From NCBI RefSeq assembly GCF_020171985.1, contig NZ_JAIVAL010000014.1:62001-126000 (forward strand): DNA of 64,000 nucleotides. The letters are read 5' to 3'. The translations under genes were made by a program, and so were the position numbers. The DNA is from Halobacillus halophilus (GTDB lineage: Bacteria; Bacillota; Bacilli; Bacillales; Halobacillaceae). Positions within the stretch are counted from its first letter, which is position 1. Each line of letters begins with the position of its first letter. Shown piece by piece: positions 27,632-36,887 of the stretch. The notes under the pieces were generated by a model. It saw only the letters and a program-made list of their open reading frames with translations, searched no databases and had not been told where the DNA came from.

Positions 27632-29112
27632 GAGGTTTCCGCCTCCTCTCTGATCCACCCTGTGGTTATTCTGGCTGATTCAAGGATGGTTGGAAGTCCG
27701 CTTCCTGGATGAGTGCCGCCGCCGACCAGCCAGCAGTGATCCAATTCCTGAAAGCGATTGTGGGGCCGGAAGTACATCATTTGAGAAAGCTGATGTCCTA
27801 AGCTGAACGTCGCACCTTTATGAACAAAATGATCGGTTTGCCACTGTTTAGGTGTTAACACTTTTTCTGTAACAATGTGCTCGCGGATGTCACTGAATCC
27901 AGTTTTATTTTCGAGCTCATCAAGGATAAGGTTTTTAAATGTTTCCTGCTTTTCATCCCAGTCGATTTCAGAGTAGTTGTTCGGGACAGGGGCTAAGATG
28001 TAAACAGCTGAATGCCCCTCAGGTGCTAATGTATCGTCTGTTACGCTTGCATTATGAATATAAATCGACGGTTCGTCGGACAGGACAAGATCTTTCGTCA
28101 TTTCATCGACGTTTTTCTTATAATCTTCCGCGAAGAGAATCGTATGGTGAGGCATCTGATCATAAAGTTTATCCAATCCGACATAGATCATAAAAGTGGA
28201 ACACGAATATTTTTTCTTAGACAGATTTTTCTCGGAATACTTTTTCAGCTTGTCCCCCTCCACCATGTGACTCATTGCATTGGCAAAATCAGCGTTTACG
28301 ATCACCTCATCCGCTTCAAATTCTTCTCCAGATTCAAGTTCAATGCCAACGACTTTTTTACCCTCCGTTTTAAATTTGCGTACGCCGTTACCCAGGTGGA
28401 TCTGTCCTCCATGTTCCTCGGTTACTTTTGCCATAGACTTAGAAAGCTGGTTGACTCCGCCCTTTGGATGAAAGACGCCGTACTCATGTTCCATATATGA
28501 GAGAATCGAAAAGGCTCCCGGGCATTCCCAGGGGGACATGCCTAAATACTTTGCCTGGAATGTAAAAGCAATTTTTAATTTCTCATCTGTAAAGTAATCG
28601 GATAATACTTGATAAACCGACTTTCCAAGCGATAGCTTAGGAAGTGCTTTCAAAGCACGAAGGCTTACATAATCGGTCAGCTTGTTATGGCGCGTCTGAA
28701 GCAGAGGAAGCAGAGCATCCATTTTCTTTCTCGTATCGTTCATAAAACGGACGTAGCCTTTTTCATTGCCTGGGAAATGCTTGGAGATCACGTTCAGCAT
28801 TTTCATGCGGTCACGGTACATCGGTACACGCTTCCCATCGAATTGCAGCTCGTACATCGGTGCAAGTTCGATTAGATCCATGTAGTCATGAGCATTTCTG
28901 CCGGACATTTCAAATAATTCCTCAACGATATGAGGCATACTCAAAAAGGTCGGACCTATATCGAACGTATAGTCACCTAAAGAAAAATGCCCATTTCTTC
29001 CTCCTACGAATGGTTGTTTTTCAAATACATGAACATCGTAACCTTTTGAAGCGAGGATCATAGCTGAAGCTAATCCTCCAGGCCCTGCTCCTATTACTGC
29101 CACTTTCTTCAT
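27628..29112 (-). CDS. phytoene desaturase-type FAD enzyme (CrtI/CrtN family)
   Basis: A 494-aa member of the same superfamily, here closest in pattern to classical CrtI: GAGPGGLASAMILASKGYDV at the start (about 8-27), DIGPTFLSMP, and C-terminal FSLGHQLSQMMYFRPHNRF then GGGTHPGSGLPTI. Probably the first desaturase of the - operon, or a second one extending conjugation to a 3,4-dehydro product as in Halobacillus-type pigments. The start ATG 29112 has AAGGTGG. A TATAAT without a good -35 lies about 45 bp upstream, and a sigma-B-like promoter lies further upstream. Confidence 0.83.
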
Positions 29113-29248
29113 CGCGCCACCTTCTCTCTATATAACGACTAATTTAGAATCATTATACAAAATATCTACGCAGCAAACGAATAATAACCTTTATTCGATG
29201 TGCTCAGAAGTCCTTCTTTCGACTTACTAAAAATTCTACCCCTTGCGC

Positions 29249-29273
29249 ATTCCCTTGTTATTGAAGAAAAAAC
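29249..29273 (-). promoter_or_regulatory. candidate sigma-B promoter of the crt - operon
   Basis: On the minus strand GTTTTT (29268-29273), 13-base spacer, GGGAAT (29249-29254). Matches to GTTTAA/GGGTAT are 4 of 6 and 5 of 6. Located about 137 bp upstream of the first desaturase ATG. Weaker than the cruF-side promoter. Confidence 0.35.
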
Positions 29274-29392
29274 CATAGGAAGCACATCCCTTTTCCTGTG
29301 TATGTAAATTATCCTTTTCGCCACTAACCTTAAGACTCCTTCATATTTTTATAAGATTTGCGAATAATAAACAGACAAGGAGGCTGATGGTG

Positions 29393-29599
29393 ATGTACGC
29401 TAACCAAAGAATTTCAGGACCCTATTTCCCTTCTCATGTGACTTCTTCTCCTGATCAGAAAAGGTTGATCAATGAGCAGTTGAACCACTGGTGTGAAGAG
29501 ATTGATTGCAGTGAACAATCCTTGAACGATTCTCAGAAGGAATTCCTTCACCAAAAGAGCAAAATTATTAAATTGGCTCCTTCCACCTTCATGAATTAA
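29393..29599 (+). CDS. hypothetical 68-aa protein
   Basis: Not recognised. Begins MYANQRISGPYFPSHV, then a polar helical region with two cysteines (WCEEIDCSE). No membrane segment. AAGGAGG lies 9 nt from ATG 29393; the in-frame ATG at 29387 is too close. It is divergent from the carotenoid operon and 77 bp upstream of the YjcZ gene. Confidence 0.6.
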   Translation: MYANQRISGPYFPSHVTSSPDQKRLINEQLNHWCEEIDCSEQSLNDSQKEFLHQKSKIIKLAPSTFMN

Positions 29600-29676
29600 T
29601 CTTCTCTAGGTGAATAACCATACACATATGCCTCCTCCTGCATACGCTGAGTATGTAAACAACAGGAGGTGAGCTT

Positions 29677-29808
29677 ATGTACGGAGGCTATCCTTACGGC
29701 GGAAGACGTTGCGGAAGATATGGCGGAGCTGGTTATGGTAACAACTTTGCCTTGATCGTCGTATTGTTCATTCTATTGGTAATCGTGGGTGCAGCATTTT
29801 ACTGCTAA
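29677..29808 (+). CDS. YjcZ family sporulation-associated membrane peptide
   Basis: A 43-aa protein: a Gly/Tyr/Arg-rich head ([17 protein letters not shown]) and one hydrophobic helix ([20 protein letters not shown]). This Gly-Tyr head plus [11 protein letters not shown] helix is the YjcZ/YhfM-type pattern found in many copies in spore formers. RBS ACAGGAGGTG. Function unknown; some relatives localise to the spore or forespore membrane. Confidence 0.85.
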   Translation: MYGGYPYGGRRCGRYGGAGYGNNFALIVVLFILLVIVGAAFYC

Positions 29809-29864
29809 TGTAAATGAAAAATCTTTGCGAGATACAGATACCGGAAAGATAAATCGATTCGATC

Positions 29865-29896
29865 AAAAAAAGCTCAGCCTGATGGCTGAGCTTTTT
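29865..29896. terminator. bidirectional terminator yjcZ/ktrD
   Basis: Stem AAAGCTCAGCC / GGCTGAGCTTT with A and T runs on both sides. Confidence 0.88.
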
Positions 29897-29901
29897 CTGA
29901 T

Positions 29902-31260
29902 TTAACCAATGATTAACCTCTCTTTTGGATAATGATAATTCCCTTTTGTTCTGTCTTTCTGGAAAGAGAACAAGAAAGTCAATATACCAATTCTCCCGAG
30001 GAACATGAGAAGCATTAATACAATTTTTCCAAAAGCAGTCATCCCTGGTGTTATACCTAACGAGAGACCAACCGTTCCAAATGCGGAACATACTTCAAAC
30101 AGGATTTCATTTAATGTAAAAGGCTCACTTATGGACAAAGCCATTAAAGCGATAAAGCAAAGCAGCATGGCCATCATCATAACCACAACGGCTCTATTTA
30201 AATCTTCATTATGAACCTCTCTCCTGAACAGTCGAATTCTGCTTCCGCCACGGGCAAAGGTTAAGATAAAGATGACAACCAGAGCAAAAGTAGTGGTACG
30301 TATTCCTCCACCGACACTGCTTGGAGAAGCCCCAATAAACATTAAAGACGACATAAACAGCTGCGTCTGTTCGGTGAACTGGTTAATATCCATAGTTGAA
30401 AGCCCGCCACTTCTCGTTGTGACCGACTGAAACAGGGCATAGAAAAATACTTCATGCCAGTCTTTTCCGGCAAAGAAATGATTAAACTCGAGGAGGATAA
30501 TCATCCCCATCCCGAGCAGTACAAGCATGAAAAAAGTGAAACTCGTCAGTTTTGCAAATAAAGAAAACCGGATTGTTTTTACATCGTTGTTATTAAATAA
30601 ATACTGTTTGACTTCAATCAGGACAGGAAACCCAATCGCTCCTGCAATAATTAAAATCATATTAATGAATTGAACAAAATAATCATGCCTAAATGGAATG
30701 AGTGATTGTCCAGTGATATCAAAACCACCGTTTGTCATAGCACTAATGGTTCCAAAGAAGCCTTGTAAATAAGCTTCGCCAGGATCATAGTACTGAAGGA
30801 AATACGTCCCAAGAGTTAAAAAACCGATAAATTCAATGAGAAGTACCACCAGCACGATTTCCTTGACCATTTGGACCATTCCCTGGAAGGAAGTCCGGTT
30901 TTGGTCTGTCATAATGAGACGCCGCTCTTTCAAGCCTATTTTTTTCCCAAGCACAAGCCAGATCAACGTGCCGAGTGTCATAACTCCAATTCCGCCAAAC
31001 TGTAATACTAACGCTAAAATAAATACCCCGGTTGTACTAAACGTCTCCGCCGTCGGGACCGTCGTCAGACCTGTTACACTTACGGCGCTGACGGCTGTAA
31101 ATAATACGTCTATGAAATCCAGTTTCACGCCCGGTTTATGGGCCACAGGTAAAGCAATTAGTATAGATGAAATGGTGACCGCAATTAGATAATATATGGC
31201 AATTAATTGAAATGGCGATAATTCATTCAGCCAGCGCAGGCTCTTTCTTCTCACCCACAT
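29902..31260 (-). CDS. ktrD: KtrB/KtrD-type potassium channel subunit
   Basis: Membrane subunit of a Ktr K+ uptake system (with a cytosolic KtrA/KtrC RCK subunit, not in this window). The 452-aa protein is of the Trk/Ktr/HKT superfamily with four M1-P-M2 units. Selectivity-loop glycine segments are visible: AVSVTGLTTVPTAE, ISAMTNGGFDITGQS, TTRSGGLSTMDINQ and FGTVGLSLGITPG, one glycine-containing P loop per repeat. KtrD versus KtrB cannot be separated by eye; its isolation from ktrA favours KtrD. Important for osmoadaptation in a halophile. Confidence 0.88.
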   Translation of the reverse strand: MWVRRKSLRWLNELSPFQLIAIYYLIAVTISSILIALPVAHKPGVKLDFIDVLFTAVSAVSVTGLTTVPTAETFSTTGVFILALVLQFGGIGVMTLGTLIWLVLGKKIGLKERRLIMTDQNRTSFQGMVQMVKEIVLVVLLIEFIGFLTLGTYFLQYYDPGEAYLQGFFGTISAMTNGGFDITGQSLIPFRHDYFVQFINMILIIAGAIGFPVLIEVKQYLFNNNDVKTIRFSLFAKLTSFTFFMLVLLGMGMIILLEFNHFFAGKDWHEVFFYALFQSVTTRSGGLSTMDINQFTEQTQLFMSSLMFIGASPSSVGGGIRTTTFALVVIFILTFARGGSRIRLFRREVHNEDLNRAVVVMMMAMLLCFIALMALSISEPFTLNEILFEVCSAFGTVGLSLGITPGMTAFGKIVLMLLMFLGRIGILTFLFSFQKDRTKGNYHYPKERLIIG

Positions 31261-31395
31261 ACGATATCTCCTTTAACATGCTGTTTCCGACTTAATGATT
31301 GAACACCATTCCTATTATAGCAGGGTAATTTAAGATTTTCTTTACCCGATTTAATTTTTTCGCCCGCGCTCTTATGTAAGGAGAACTACAGCAGA

Positions 31396-31821
31396 TTACG
31401 AAGAGGCTTCTTCCGCTTTTTTCTTGAAAGCAGCCAGAAGTTCTTCATTCTGATATCCTTCATCCATAAGCTGGCGAAGAGTCTTCTCAATTTGTTCCTG
31501 TTGTCGATTCACGATTGACCCCATAAAAATAACATTGATGTGATCCCCAATTACATTCGTATCAATCGGTGTCACTAAAAACGTAGCAGGCTGGTTACTA
31601 GGTTTTGTAATTTTCACCTGTACCATAATTTCTTCACTGTTGTTGCACATAGTCTGGAAGAAATCCTGGTAGCTTTGGTCCACATACGCTTCGATGATCC
31701 ATCGTCCATGATCGTCTTCACGGTTAATAATGAGCCCATCCAGCAGTTTAATCCGTCTTTGTGTAATATCTTCATCTTTCTCTTCTATGATATCCAAAGA
31801 AATTAATTTAAAGGTTTTCAT
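31396..31821 (-). CDS. YwpF-like protein
   Basis: A 141-aa soluble protein starting MKTFKLISLDIIEE, then LLDGLIINREDDHGRWIIEAY, a pattern I associate with the YwpF family (function unknown). The C-terminal 30 residues are charged and helical. ATG 31821 has a GGAGGGGAG site; an in-frame ATG at 31845 overlaps that site. Stands alone with an expected promoter in the 200 bp before the dehydrogenase gene. Confidence 0.65.
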   Translation of the reverse strand: MKTFKLISLDIIEEKDEDITQRRIKLLDGLIINREDDHGRWIIEAYVDQSYQDFFQTMCNNSEEIMVQVKITKPSNQPATFLVTPIDTNVIGDHINVIFMGSIVNRQQEQIEKTLRQLMDEGYQNEELLAAFKKKAEEASS

Positions 31822-32064
31822 GGAAACTCCCCTCCGCAAACACATATTACCTTTATTATAGAGGACGGTTACGATTTGAGCAAAGGCTTAATAATTATAC
31901 CGGAGAAAGTTTGAAGCAGCCTATGGTTTGATTAAGATCAACTCTCAAGCATGATGGTGCAATAGTGAGATTGGTTAACTAAACTCGCAGATTGGATGAA
32001 CGGCTCATTTCCGTGTAAGCTAATAGAGACAAGCTTAGAATACAAACTGGGAGGTAATGGTGTG

Positions 32065-33099
32065 ATGAAAGCAGTTCAAGTTACTGGATATGGGGATGTC
32101 GATCAATTACAAGTAGTAGATAAAGACATTCCAGAGCCGAAAAGTAACGAAGTTTTAATCAAAGTGAAAGCCTGTGCGATTAATAATACTGAAATCTGGA
32201 TGAGAGAAGGTGCGTACGGAACAGGAGGCAAATCTGGCTGGCGCCCGGAAGGTGTCCATTTCCCTCGAATACCCGGTTCCGATATAACAGGCACTATTGA
32301 AAAAGCAGGCAGCGAAGTAGATCAGCATATGATTGGAAGGGATGTCGTGGTTTTCCCTTTTACTTCAAGCGGAGACGAAGGTAAGGAACATATAGCGGAA
32401 GATATGTCGTTCATTGGTTCAGAATACGATGGAGGATATGCAGAGTACGTCGTGTGGCCGGCAGAGCTTTGCTTTGACATGCCCCTATCTGACTACACAG
32501 AAAGTACCGTGTTCTCTGTCAGTGGCATGACAGCTTGGCACATGATCGAACAGCTTCAGGTACAGCCTGGTGAAACGATAATGGTGACAGGAGCTAATGG
32601 AGGCGTAGGATCATTAAATGTTCAAATCGCTTCTCAAGTATTTGGCGCCAAAGTTATCGCTATTGTAGGGGACCTGGCTTTGGAAGAAAGATTAAAAGAA
32701 CTTGGAGCAGACCATGTATTGTCTTATCGTTCGGAGCGATTGGCAGAAGAAATCCTGGAGGCAAACGGAGGGCCAATCGATTCTGTAGTGGATGTTGTGG
32801 GAGACGCTTTGTTTTCAACTTCTCTGGAAGTATTGAAAAAAGGAGGGAAATTCTGTACTTCCGGATCTGCAGGGGGACAGAAGACAGAACTGGACTTTCG
32901 GACGCTCTACTTGAAACATATTACTCTCTATGGATCAGTACTCGGGACAAGAGCAGAGTTCAAGCGTATGCTTCAAGCCATTTCAGAAGGTAAGATTAAA
33001 CCCGTCATCGATCGGACATTTCCTTTGGAAAAAGCAAGAGAAGCACAAACTTACTTTAAGCAAGCCGGCAAAACCGGAAAGATTGTACTAATTCCATAG
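32065..33099 (+). CDS. zinc-type alcohol dehydrogenase / quinone oxidoreductase family (MDR)
   Basis: A 344-aa medium-chain dehydrogenase/reductase. N-terminal GroES-like domain (KAVQVTGYGDVDQLQVVDKD...VLIKVKACAINNTE) and Rossmann domain with VTGANGGVGSLNVQIA (about 160-175). It lacks the clustered structural-zinc cysteines, so a quinone-oxidoreductase-like NADPH enzyme is more likely than a classical zinc ADH. ATG 32065 follows GGGAGGT; an in-frame ATG at 31996 has no site. Monocistronic; repeat copy F follows. Substrate unknown. Confidence 0.82.
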   Translation: MKAVQVTGYGDVDQLQVVDKDIPEPKSNEVLIKVKACAINNTEIWMREGAYGTGGKSGWRPEGVHFPRIPGSDITGTIEKAGSEVDQHMIGRDVVVFPFTSSGDEGKEHIAEDMSFIGSEYDGGYAEYVVWPAELCFDMPLSDYTESTVFSVSGMTAWHMIEQLQVQPGETIMVTGANGGVGSLNVQIASQVFGAKVIAIVGDLALEERLKELGADHVLSYRSERLAEEILEANGGPIDSVVDVVGDALFSTSLEVLKKGGKFCTSGSAGGQKTELDFRTLYLKHITLYGSVLGTRAEFKRMLQAISEGKIKPVIDRTFPLEKAREAQTYFKQAGKTGKIVLIP

Positions 33100-33140
33100 T
33101 AAGAAACTCCGCTAAATCTACGATGTACAATCTTCAAGTA

Positions 33141-33608
33141 AAGCTCCCATTACTTGAAGACTCAGTTTCGAGATAACTCGGGTCCGTTGCCAAAAAAGGA
33201 TGAGGGCGTCTACAGAAACAACTCGCTTTCCTGCGGGGGAACTGGCAAGCCTCCTCAGTCGTTAAAACTCCTTGTGGGGTCTCGCCTAGCTCCTTCTCCC
33301 GCGGGAGTCTCGTCGTTTCCTCCGCCGCCCAGCCATTTCATGTGAACGGACCCTGGCAGTAAAAAAAGTGGGAACCCTATCTTAAATGCTTCTATATCGC
33401 CAGAGACTACGTTGATCACATAGGTTTCTTCCTCATATAAAGGCATTTACGTAAAGGATTTCGAGCTCTCCATGATCGCAAAGGGGCGGAAGGGAACGGC
33501 GAAGCCTGAGGAAGCTCACCACATGCCCGCGGAAAGCGAGTCGTTCCCTGAAGCCCCTTCTCCACCCAATATCTCGAAACTGAGTCTTACACAATCCGGC
33601 CCTTTAGC
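33141..33608. repeat. modular palindromic repeat, copy F
   Basis: About 468 bp between convergent genes. Left end AAGCTCCCATTACTTGAAG then ACTCAGTTTCGAGATAA and GGGTCCGTTG; right end ATATCTCGAAACTGAGTCTT plus ACACAATCCGGCCC. A GCTTTCCTGCGGGGGAA...TTCTCCCGCGGGAG hairpin module occupies 33203-33330, and an inverted partner segment lies before the right tip. Just outside the left end, TCTTCAAGTAA (33131-33141) faces TTACTTGAAGA, making a small extra hairpin, as if a solo right tip had fused to the element. Confidence 0.8.
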
Positions 33609-33658
33609 TGAAGATCTATCTTAATTAAAGTCTATAAAAATGTTTTGCATATCCTAGT

Positions 33659-33699
33659 AAAAAGCCGGATACCCAGCGCGAGGGTATCCGGCTTTTTTT
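33659..33699 (-). terminator. terminator of moaA
   Basis: Strong stem AAAAGCCGGATACCC / GGGTATCCGGCTTTT with T runs, directly after the moaA stop. Confidence 0.9.
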
Positions 33700-34709
33700 C
33701 AGCCGCCGATATACGACATTTCAATTTTCTTCTTCGTTGGTTTACCATTGGCACGGTCAATCGAATATTGGTCATCTCTTCTTGTCCATATTTTTATAAG
33801 ATTGGAAATAATCGCTTCGTCCGGCTCCCCGCCTCTCAGTAATTCACGAATATCATGTCCTTCTGAAGCAAAGAGACAGGTAAACAGCTTTCCATCTGCT
33901 GAAAGACGTACTCGCGTGCAGCTGCTGCAAAAAGCGTCTGTAACCGAAGAAATAACTCCAATTTCTGCTTCGCTTCCTTCATAACGATACCTGGAAGCTA
34001 CTTCTCCAAAATAATTCGCATCAAGCGGCACTAATGGCAGCTCCTGATTAATTTCTTCAATGATTTCTTTTTTAGAAACAACAGAACCCATATTCCAGCC
34101 GTTATGATTTCCTACGTCCATAAATTCTATAAACCGCAGCGTATCACCCGTGTCCTTAAAGTAACGGGCCATCGGAAGAATCTGACTCTCGTTCATACCT
34201 TTTTTCACGACCATATTGATCTTTATATCTAGTCCTGCATCCCTGGCAGCTTCTATTCCCTTAAGAACAGGACTGGTTTTAATCCCTCGGCCGTTCGTCT
34301 GCTGGAAGACTTCATCTTCAATGGCATCAAGACTTACGTTTACACGATTAAGGCCTGCTTCCTTGAGCTTCTTCGCCTGTTTGACGAGGAATACAGCATT
34401 CGTGGTTACGGCAATATCCTTAATTCCATCTATATCGTTTAGTCTAGCCACCAGTTCATGAAGATCCTTCCTCATCAGAGGTTCTCCTCCCGTTAGGCGG
34501 ATCTTTTCAACTCCAAATTTCGAAAAGATTTGAACAAGCCGGATGATTTCGTCGAAACTTAGAAGCTCGTCCTTTGGCATAAATTTATAATCATCACCGA
34601 AAATCTCTGCCGGCATACAGTACGTACACCTGAAATTACATTTATCAATAACAGAGATTCGTAAATCCTTCATTGGTCGTTCATGCTGGTCTAATACATA
34701 ATCGGTCAT
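33699..34709 (-). CDS. moaA: GTP 3',8-cyclase MoaA
   Basis: Radical-SAM enzyme starting molybdenum-cofactor synthesis by rearranging GTP. The 336-aa protein has the N-terminal 4Fe-4S/SAM motif [10 protein letters not shown] (about 24-33), [13 protein letters not shown], and the C-terminal second cluster site [18 protein letters not shown] with three cysteines. It ends in IGG (the Gly-Gly tail essential in MoaA). It lies 23 bp behind moeA on the same strand. No other mo genes are present, so the rest of the pathway is elsewhere. Confidence 0.95.
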   Translation of the reverse strand: MTDYVLDQHERPMKDLRISVIDKCNFRCTYCMPAEIFGDDYKFMPKDELLSFDEIIRLVQIFSKFGVEKIRLTGGEPLMRKDLHELVARLNDIDGIKDIAVTTNAVFLVKQAKKLKEAGLNRVNVSLDAIEDEVFQQTNGRGIKTSPVLKGIEAARDAGLDIKINMVVKKGMNESQILPMARYFKDTGDTLRFIEFMDVGNHNGWNMGSVVSKKEIIEEINQELPLVPLDANYFGEVASRYRYEGSEAEIGVISSVTDAFCSSCTRVRLSADGKLFTCLFASEGHDIRELLRGGEPDEAIISNLIKIWTRRDDQYSIDRANGKPTKKKIEMSYIGG

Positions 34710-34732
34710 ACCTTCACTCCTTCTGTGTCTTA

Positions 34733-35995
34733 TCAGAAGCTCTGTTGTCCTGTCTGATCTTCTAGTAAAAGGGCTTCCACGTCGTCCCCTTTTTCATAAC
34801 CCCGCGTTCCTCCCGGGAGCATAATAAGTACATTTGTATGAGCAAGCGAAGAAACAACGGCTGACTTGTCCATACCGACCGGGTCAACGATCACTTTCCC
34901 CTCATGGTACCGGAGGCATCCTCGCACAAATCTGGTAAAAGGATTGGGCTTTTTAAAATCTTTTCCTAATGTAGCCTGGATTCGTTGATGAAAGGGTTCT
35001 GACCGCCCTAAATAAGAAAGAATAATGGGATAAGTAAACAACTCAAACCCTACATAGCAGGCGGAAGGGTTTCCTGATAATCCAAACAACAATTTCTCCT
35101 GGTAAGAAGCTACCGTCGTCACACTTCCTGGTCTCATCGCTACCTTATTAAATAACACGTCCGCTTCTAATTTCTCATAAATATCAGGCATCAAATCATA
35201 ATCCCCGACTGATACGCCGCCCGTTGTAATTAATACATCCACCTTATCTAAAGCTTCAGATACAGATTGATAACAAATATCAAAGTCATCTTCCAGCTTC
35301 CCAAAATAAAGAGCTTCTCCACCTGCACGCTTTACTTGAGAAACAATCATGTATGCGTTGGAATTACGTATCTTTCCCGGCTCCAGAGGCTCATCAACGT
35401 CCAGTAATTCAGTACCGGTGGCGAACACGCCTATAACCGGCTTTTTATATACATTCACATCGCTGTAGCCAAATGTCGCAAGCAGAGCTTTTACACCTGG
35501 ATTCACTTCCGTTCCAGACTCTACTAACACATCATGTTCCTTTGTTTCTGATCCTTGTTGTATAATATTCTGATTCTTTTCCATTGGTCGCTTTAAAGAC
35601 ATCCAGGACTCGCCATCTTGTTCATAAGTCTGACAAATCTCGAACATAGCTACGCAATCCGCGCCTTCAGGAATTTCTGCGCCCGTCATAATGCGAACCG
35701 CTTCCCCTTCCTTTATTGGACGACTGGCACGATGGCCGGCTCCTACCGTTTCCGTTACCCGAAACTGACCGCTTTTTTCCTTGGATAGTCCTTCTGTATC
35801 TTCGGACCGTAATGCAAATCCGTCATAAGGAGACTTATTAAAAGGAGGAACCGGGTGTGTAGCGACTATATCTTCTGCTAAGGTGCGGTTATCACAAAAC
35901 TCCAGAGGAAGAATTTCAGCCTCAGCCTTTTTTTTATAGTTCATCACCGAATCCACTGCATCCGGTACAGGCATAGGTTTTCTATGTAAACTCAT
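34733..35995 (-). CDS. moeA: molybdopterin molybdenumtransferase MoeA
   Basis: Inserts molybdate into adenylylated molybdopterin. The 420-aa protein has the four-domain MoeA layout: [17 protein letters not shown] at the N-terminus, [16 protein letters not shown] (domain II), [18 protein letters not shown] (MPT-binding), and the [16 protein letters not shown] motif. It heads a moeA-moaA unit. The 5' region is short and does not hold a recognisable Moco riboswitch. Confidence 0.95.
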   Translation of the reverse strand: MSLHRKPMPVPDAVDSVMNYKKKAEAEILPLEFCDNRTLAEDIVATHPVPPFNKSPYDGFALRSEDTEGLSKEKSGQFRVTETVGAGHRASRPIKEGEAVRIMTGAEIPEGADCVAMFEICQTYEQDGESWMSLKRPMEKNQNIIQQGSETKEHDVLVESGTEVNPGVKALLATFGYSDVNVYKKPVIGVFATGTELLDVDEPLEPGKIRNSNAYMIVSQVKRAGGEALYFGKLEDDFDICYQSVSEALDKVDVLITTGGVSVGDYDLMPDIYEKLEADVLFNKVAMRPGSVTTVASYQEKLLFGLSGNPSACYVGFELFTYPIILSYLGRSEPFHQRIQATLGKDFKKPNPFTRFVRGCLRYHEGKVIVDPVGMDKSAVVSSLAHTNVLIMLPGGTRGYEKGDDVEALLLEDQTGQQSF

Positions 35996-36115
35996 GTCAA
36001 AAAAGCCTTTCTATATAAAATTTTTCTTTAAAAGTATCTTTTCCTGACCTTAACGGATTTGACAGTTTTTTTCAAAGGTTTAGCTTCTTAAATCCTGTAA
36101 TACTCTAAAAATAAC

Positions 36116-36144
36116 AATCCCCCAGTCAAAATGACTGGGGGGTT
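36116..36144 (-). terminator. terminator of the small-ORF operon (36150-36530)
   Basis: Minus-strand stem AACCCCCCAGTCA / TGACTGGGGGATT, followed by GTTATTTTTA, immediately beyond the 44-aa ORF. It insulates moeA from that operon. Confidence 0.82.
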
Positions 36145-36149
36145 GCACC

Positions 36150-36284
36150 TTATAATGAGGTGTATTTTAATTTAGTTTTATTAATTTTATCTCCAATTGC
36201 TTTTGACCTTTGGAATGACCGTTCTCTAGCTTCCTGGTCCAGCTTTTGGATATAAATTGTAAAAATAAGCACGTTGATCCGCAT
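36150..36284 (-). CDS. small protein, YrzI-like (44 aa)
   Basis: MRINVLIFTIYIQKLDQEAR then ERSFQRSKAIGDKINK: a short hydrophobic N-terminus with alternating beta pattern and a charged helix. The layout M-x-I-x-x-x-x-F-T-I-x-I-x-K/R recalls the YrzI family of tiny Bacillaceae proteins. GGAGGGG lies 6 nt ahead of the ATG. A paralogous ORF (36393-36530) lies upstream on the same strand, so this looks like a small operon. Function unknown. Confidence 0.55.
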   Translation of the reverse strand: MRINVLIFTIYIQKLDQEARERSFQRSKAIGDKINKTKLKYTSL

Positions 36285-36308
36285 GTTTACCCCTCCAATA
36301 CTACGTAA

Positions 36309-36371
36309 CTAAGCGGTATCCTTCTCGTCGTTTAACCAATCCATAAATTCCATCCTTAGTGTGCTGCTCAT
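36309..36371 (-). CDS. putative 20-aa peptide between two YrzI-like ORFs
   Basis: Encodes MSSTLRMEFMDWLNDEKDTA, preceded by GGAGTG 8 nt from the ATG. It fills the gap between two related small ORFs with no large untranslated spaces, which is the main argument for it. No recognisable family; conservation would decide. Confidence 0.35.
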   Translation of the reverse strand: MSSTLRMEFMDWLNDEKDTA

Positions 36372-36392
36372 AATTTTTCACTCCTTTTTAAT

Positions 36393-36530
36393 TTACATGT
36401 AATGGATAAATGATGATTTCCTATCAAGCCATTGCTCTTCTGCAGACGGATGGTATCCGGGTAACGGCGCATATTTCTCTTCCTGGCGTCTACTTACTTG
36501 AATCTTAAAAATAAACAAATGAATCGTCAT
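36393..36530 (-). CDS. small protein, YrzI-like (45 aa)
   Basis: MTIHLFIFKIQVSRRQEEKY then a Pro-rich turn and a basic tail. The same N-terminal design as the 44-aa ORF (hydrophobic beta pattern then RR/QK-E). GAGGAGGTGG lies 6 nt ahead of ATG 36530. First gene of a three-ORF minus-strand unit ending at the terminator 36116-36144. Function unknown; some YrzI annotations mention sporulation. Confidence 0.55.
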   Translation of the reverse strand: MTIHLFIFKIQVSRRQEEKYAPLPGYHPSAEEQWLDRKSSFIHYM

Positions 36531-36597
36531 AATTTCCACCTCCTCAACTTGTGTATATTTATATCAAAAGAGTAAAATTACCCTTTGATAGCATAAC

Positions 36598-36692
36598 AAA
36601 AAACCACAGGTCCCCTGTGGCTTCGTTTTTAGCAAACGATATAATGCTTTCATTAAAAAAGCCACAGGAATACAATATGCGTAACCTGCGGC
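36598..36692 (-). terminator. tandem terminators with interchangeable arms
   Basis: On the minus strand, GCCGCAGG / CCTGTGGC (36692-36661, one G-U pair) is followed by six T residues. 40 bp later GCCACAGG / CCTGTGG (36621-36604) is followed by six T residues. The 3' arm of the first stem is also exactly complementary to the 5' arm of the second, so three alternative stems are possible. Confidence 0.7.
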
Positions 36693-36718
36693 AGTTATGA
36701 ATAAATTGATGAAAAAGT

Positions 36719-36790
36719 TTATTCGCTAATCCCTATTTGCGCAGGTCGATGTTCGATTTTCTGGTTTACTGTCATTTTTAGGTTCGTCAT
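36719..36790 (-). CDS. putative 23-aa leader peptide
   Basis: Encodes MTNLKMTVNQKIEHRPAQIG then ISE, with a GCGAGG site 9 nt ahead. It is the only ORF on the short transcript defined by the promoter at 36832-36860 and the tandem terminators. Not recognised; could be a leader peptide or simply the coding part of a small mRNA. Confidence 0.35.
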   Translation of the reverse strand: MTNLKMTVNQKIEHRPAQIGISE

Positions 36791-36831
36791 TTATGTCGAC
36801 CTCGCTTTCAGAAAATTTTGCTTTCATTGGA

Positions 36832-36860
36832 ATTATATAGAAGGCTGATTTAAAAGTAAA
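36832..36860 (-). promoter_or_regulatory. sigma-A promoter of a short minus-strand transcript
   Basis: TTTACT (36855-36860), 17-base spacer, TATAAT (36832-36837) on the minus strand. The transcript would begin near 36825, 60 bp after the HD-domain stop, and run about 130-230 nt to the tandem terminators. Confidence 0.65.
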
Positions 36861-36887
36861 GCTTAATTAGGAAAAAAGTTATACTTT

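Noticed and set aside
35996-36115. Molybdenum-cofactor riboswitch ahead of moeA
   Set aside because: The leader is about 120 bp, A/T-rich, and lacks the long multi-stem architecture of that riboswitch.
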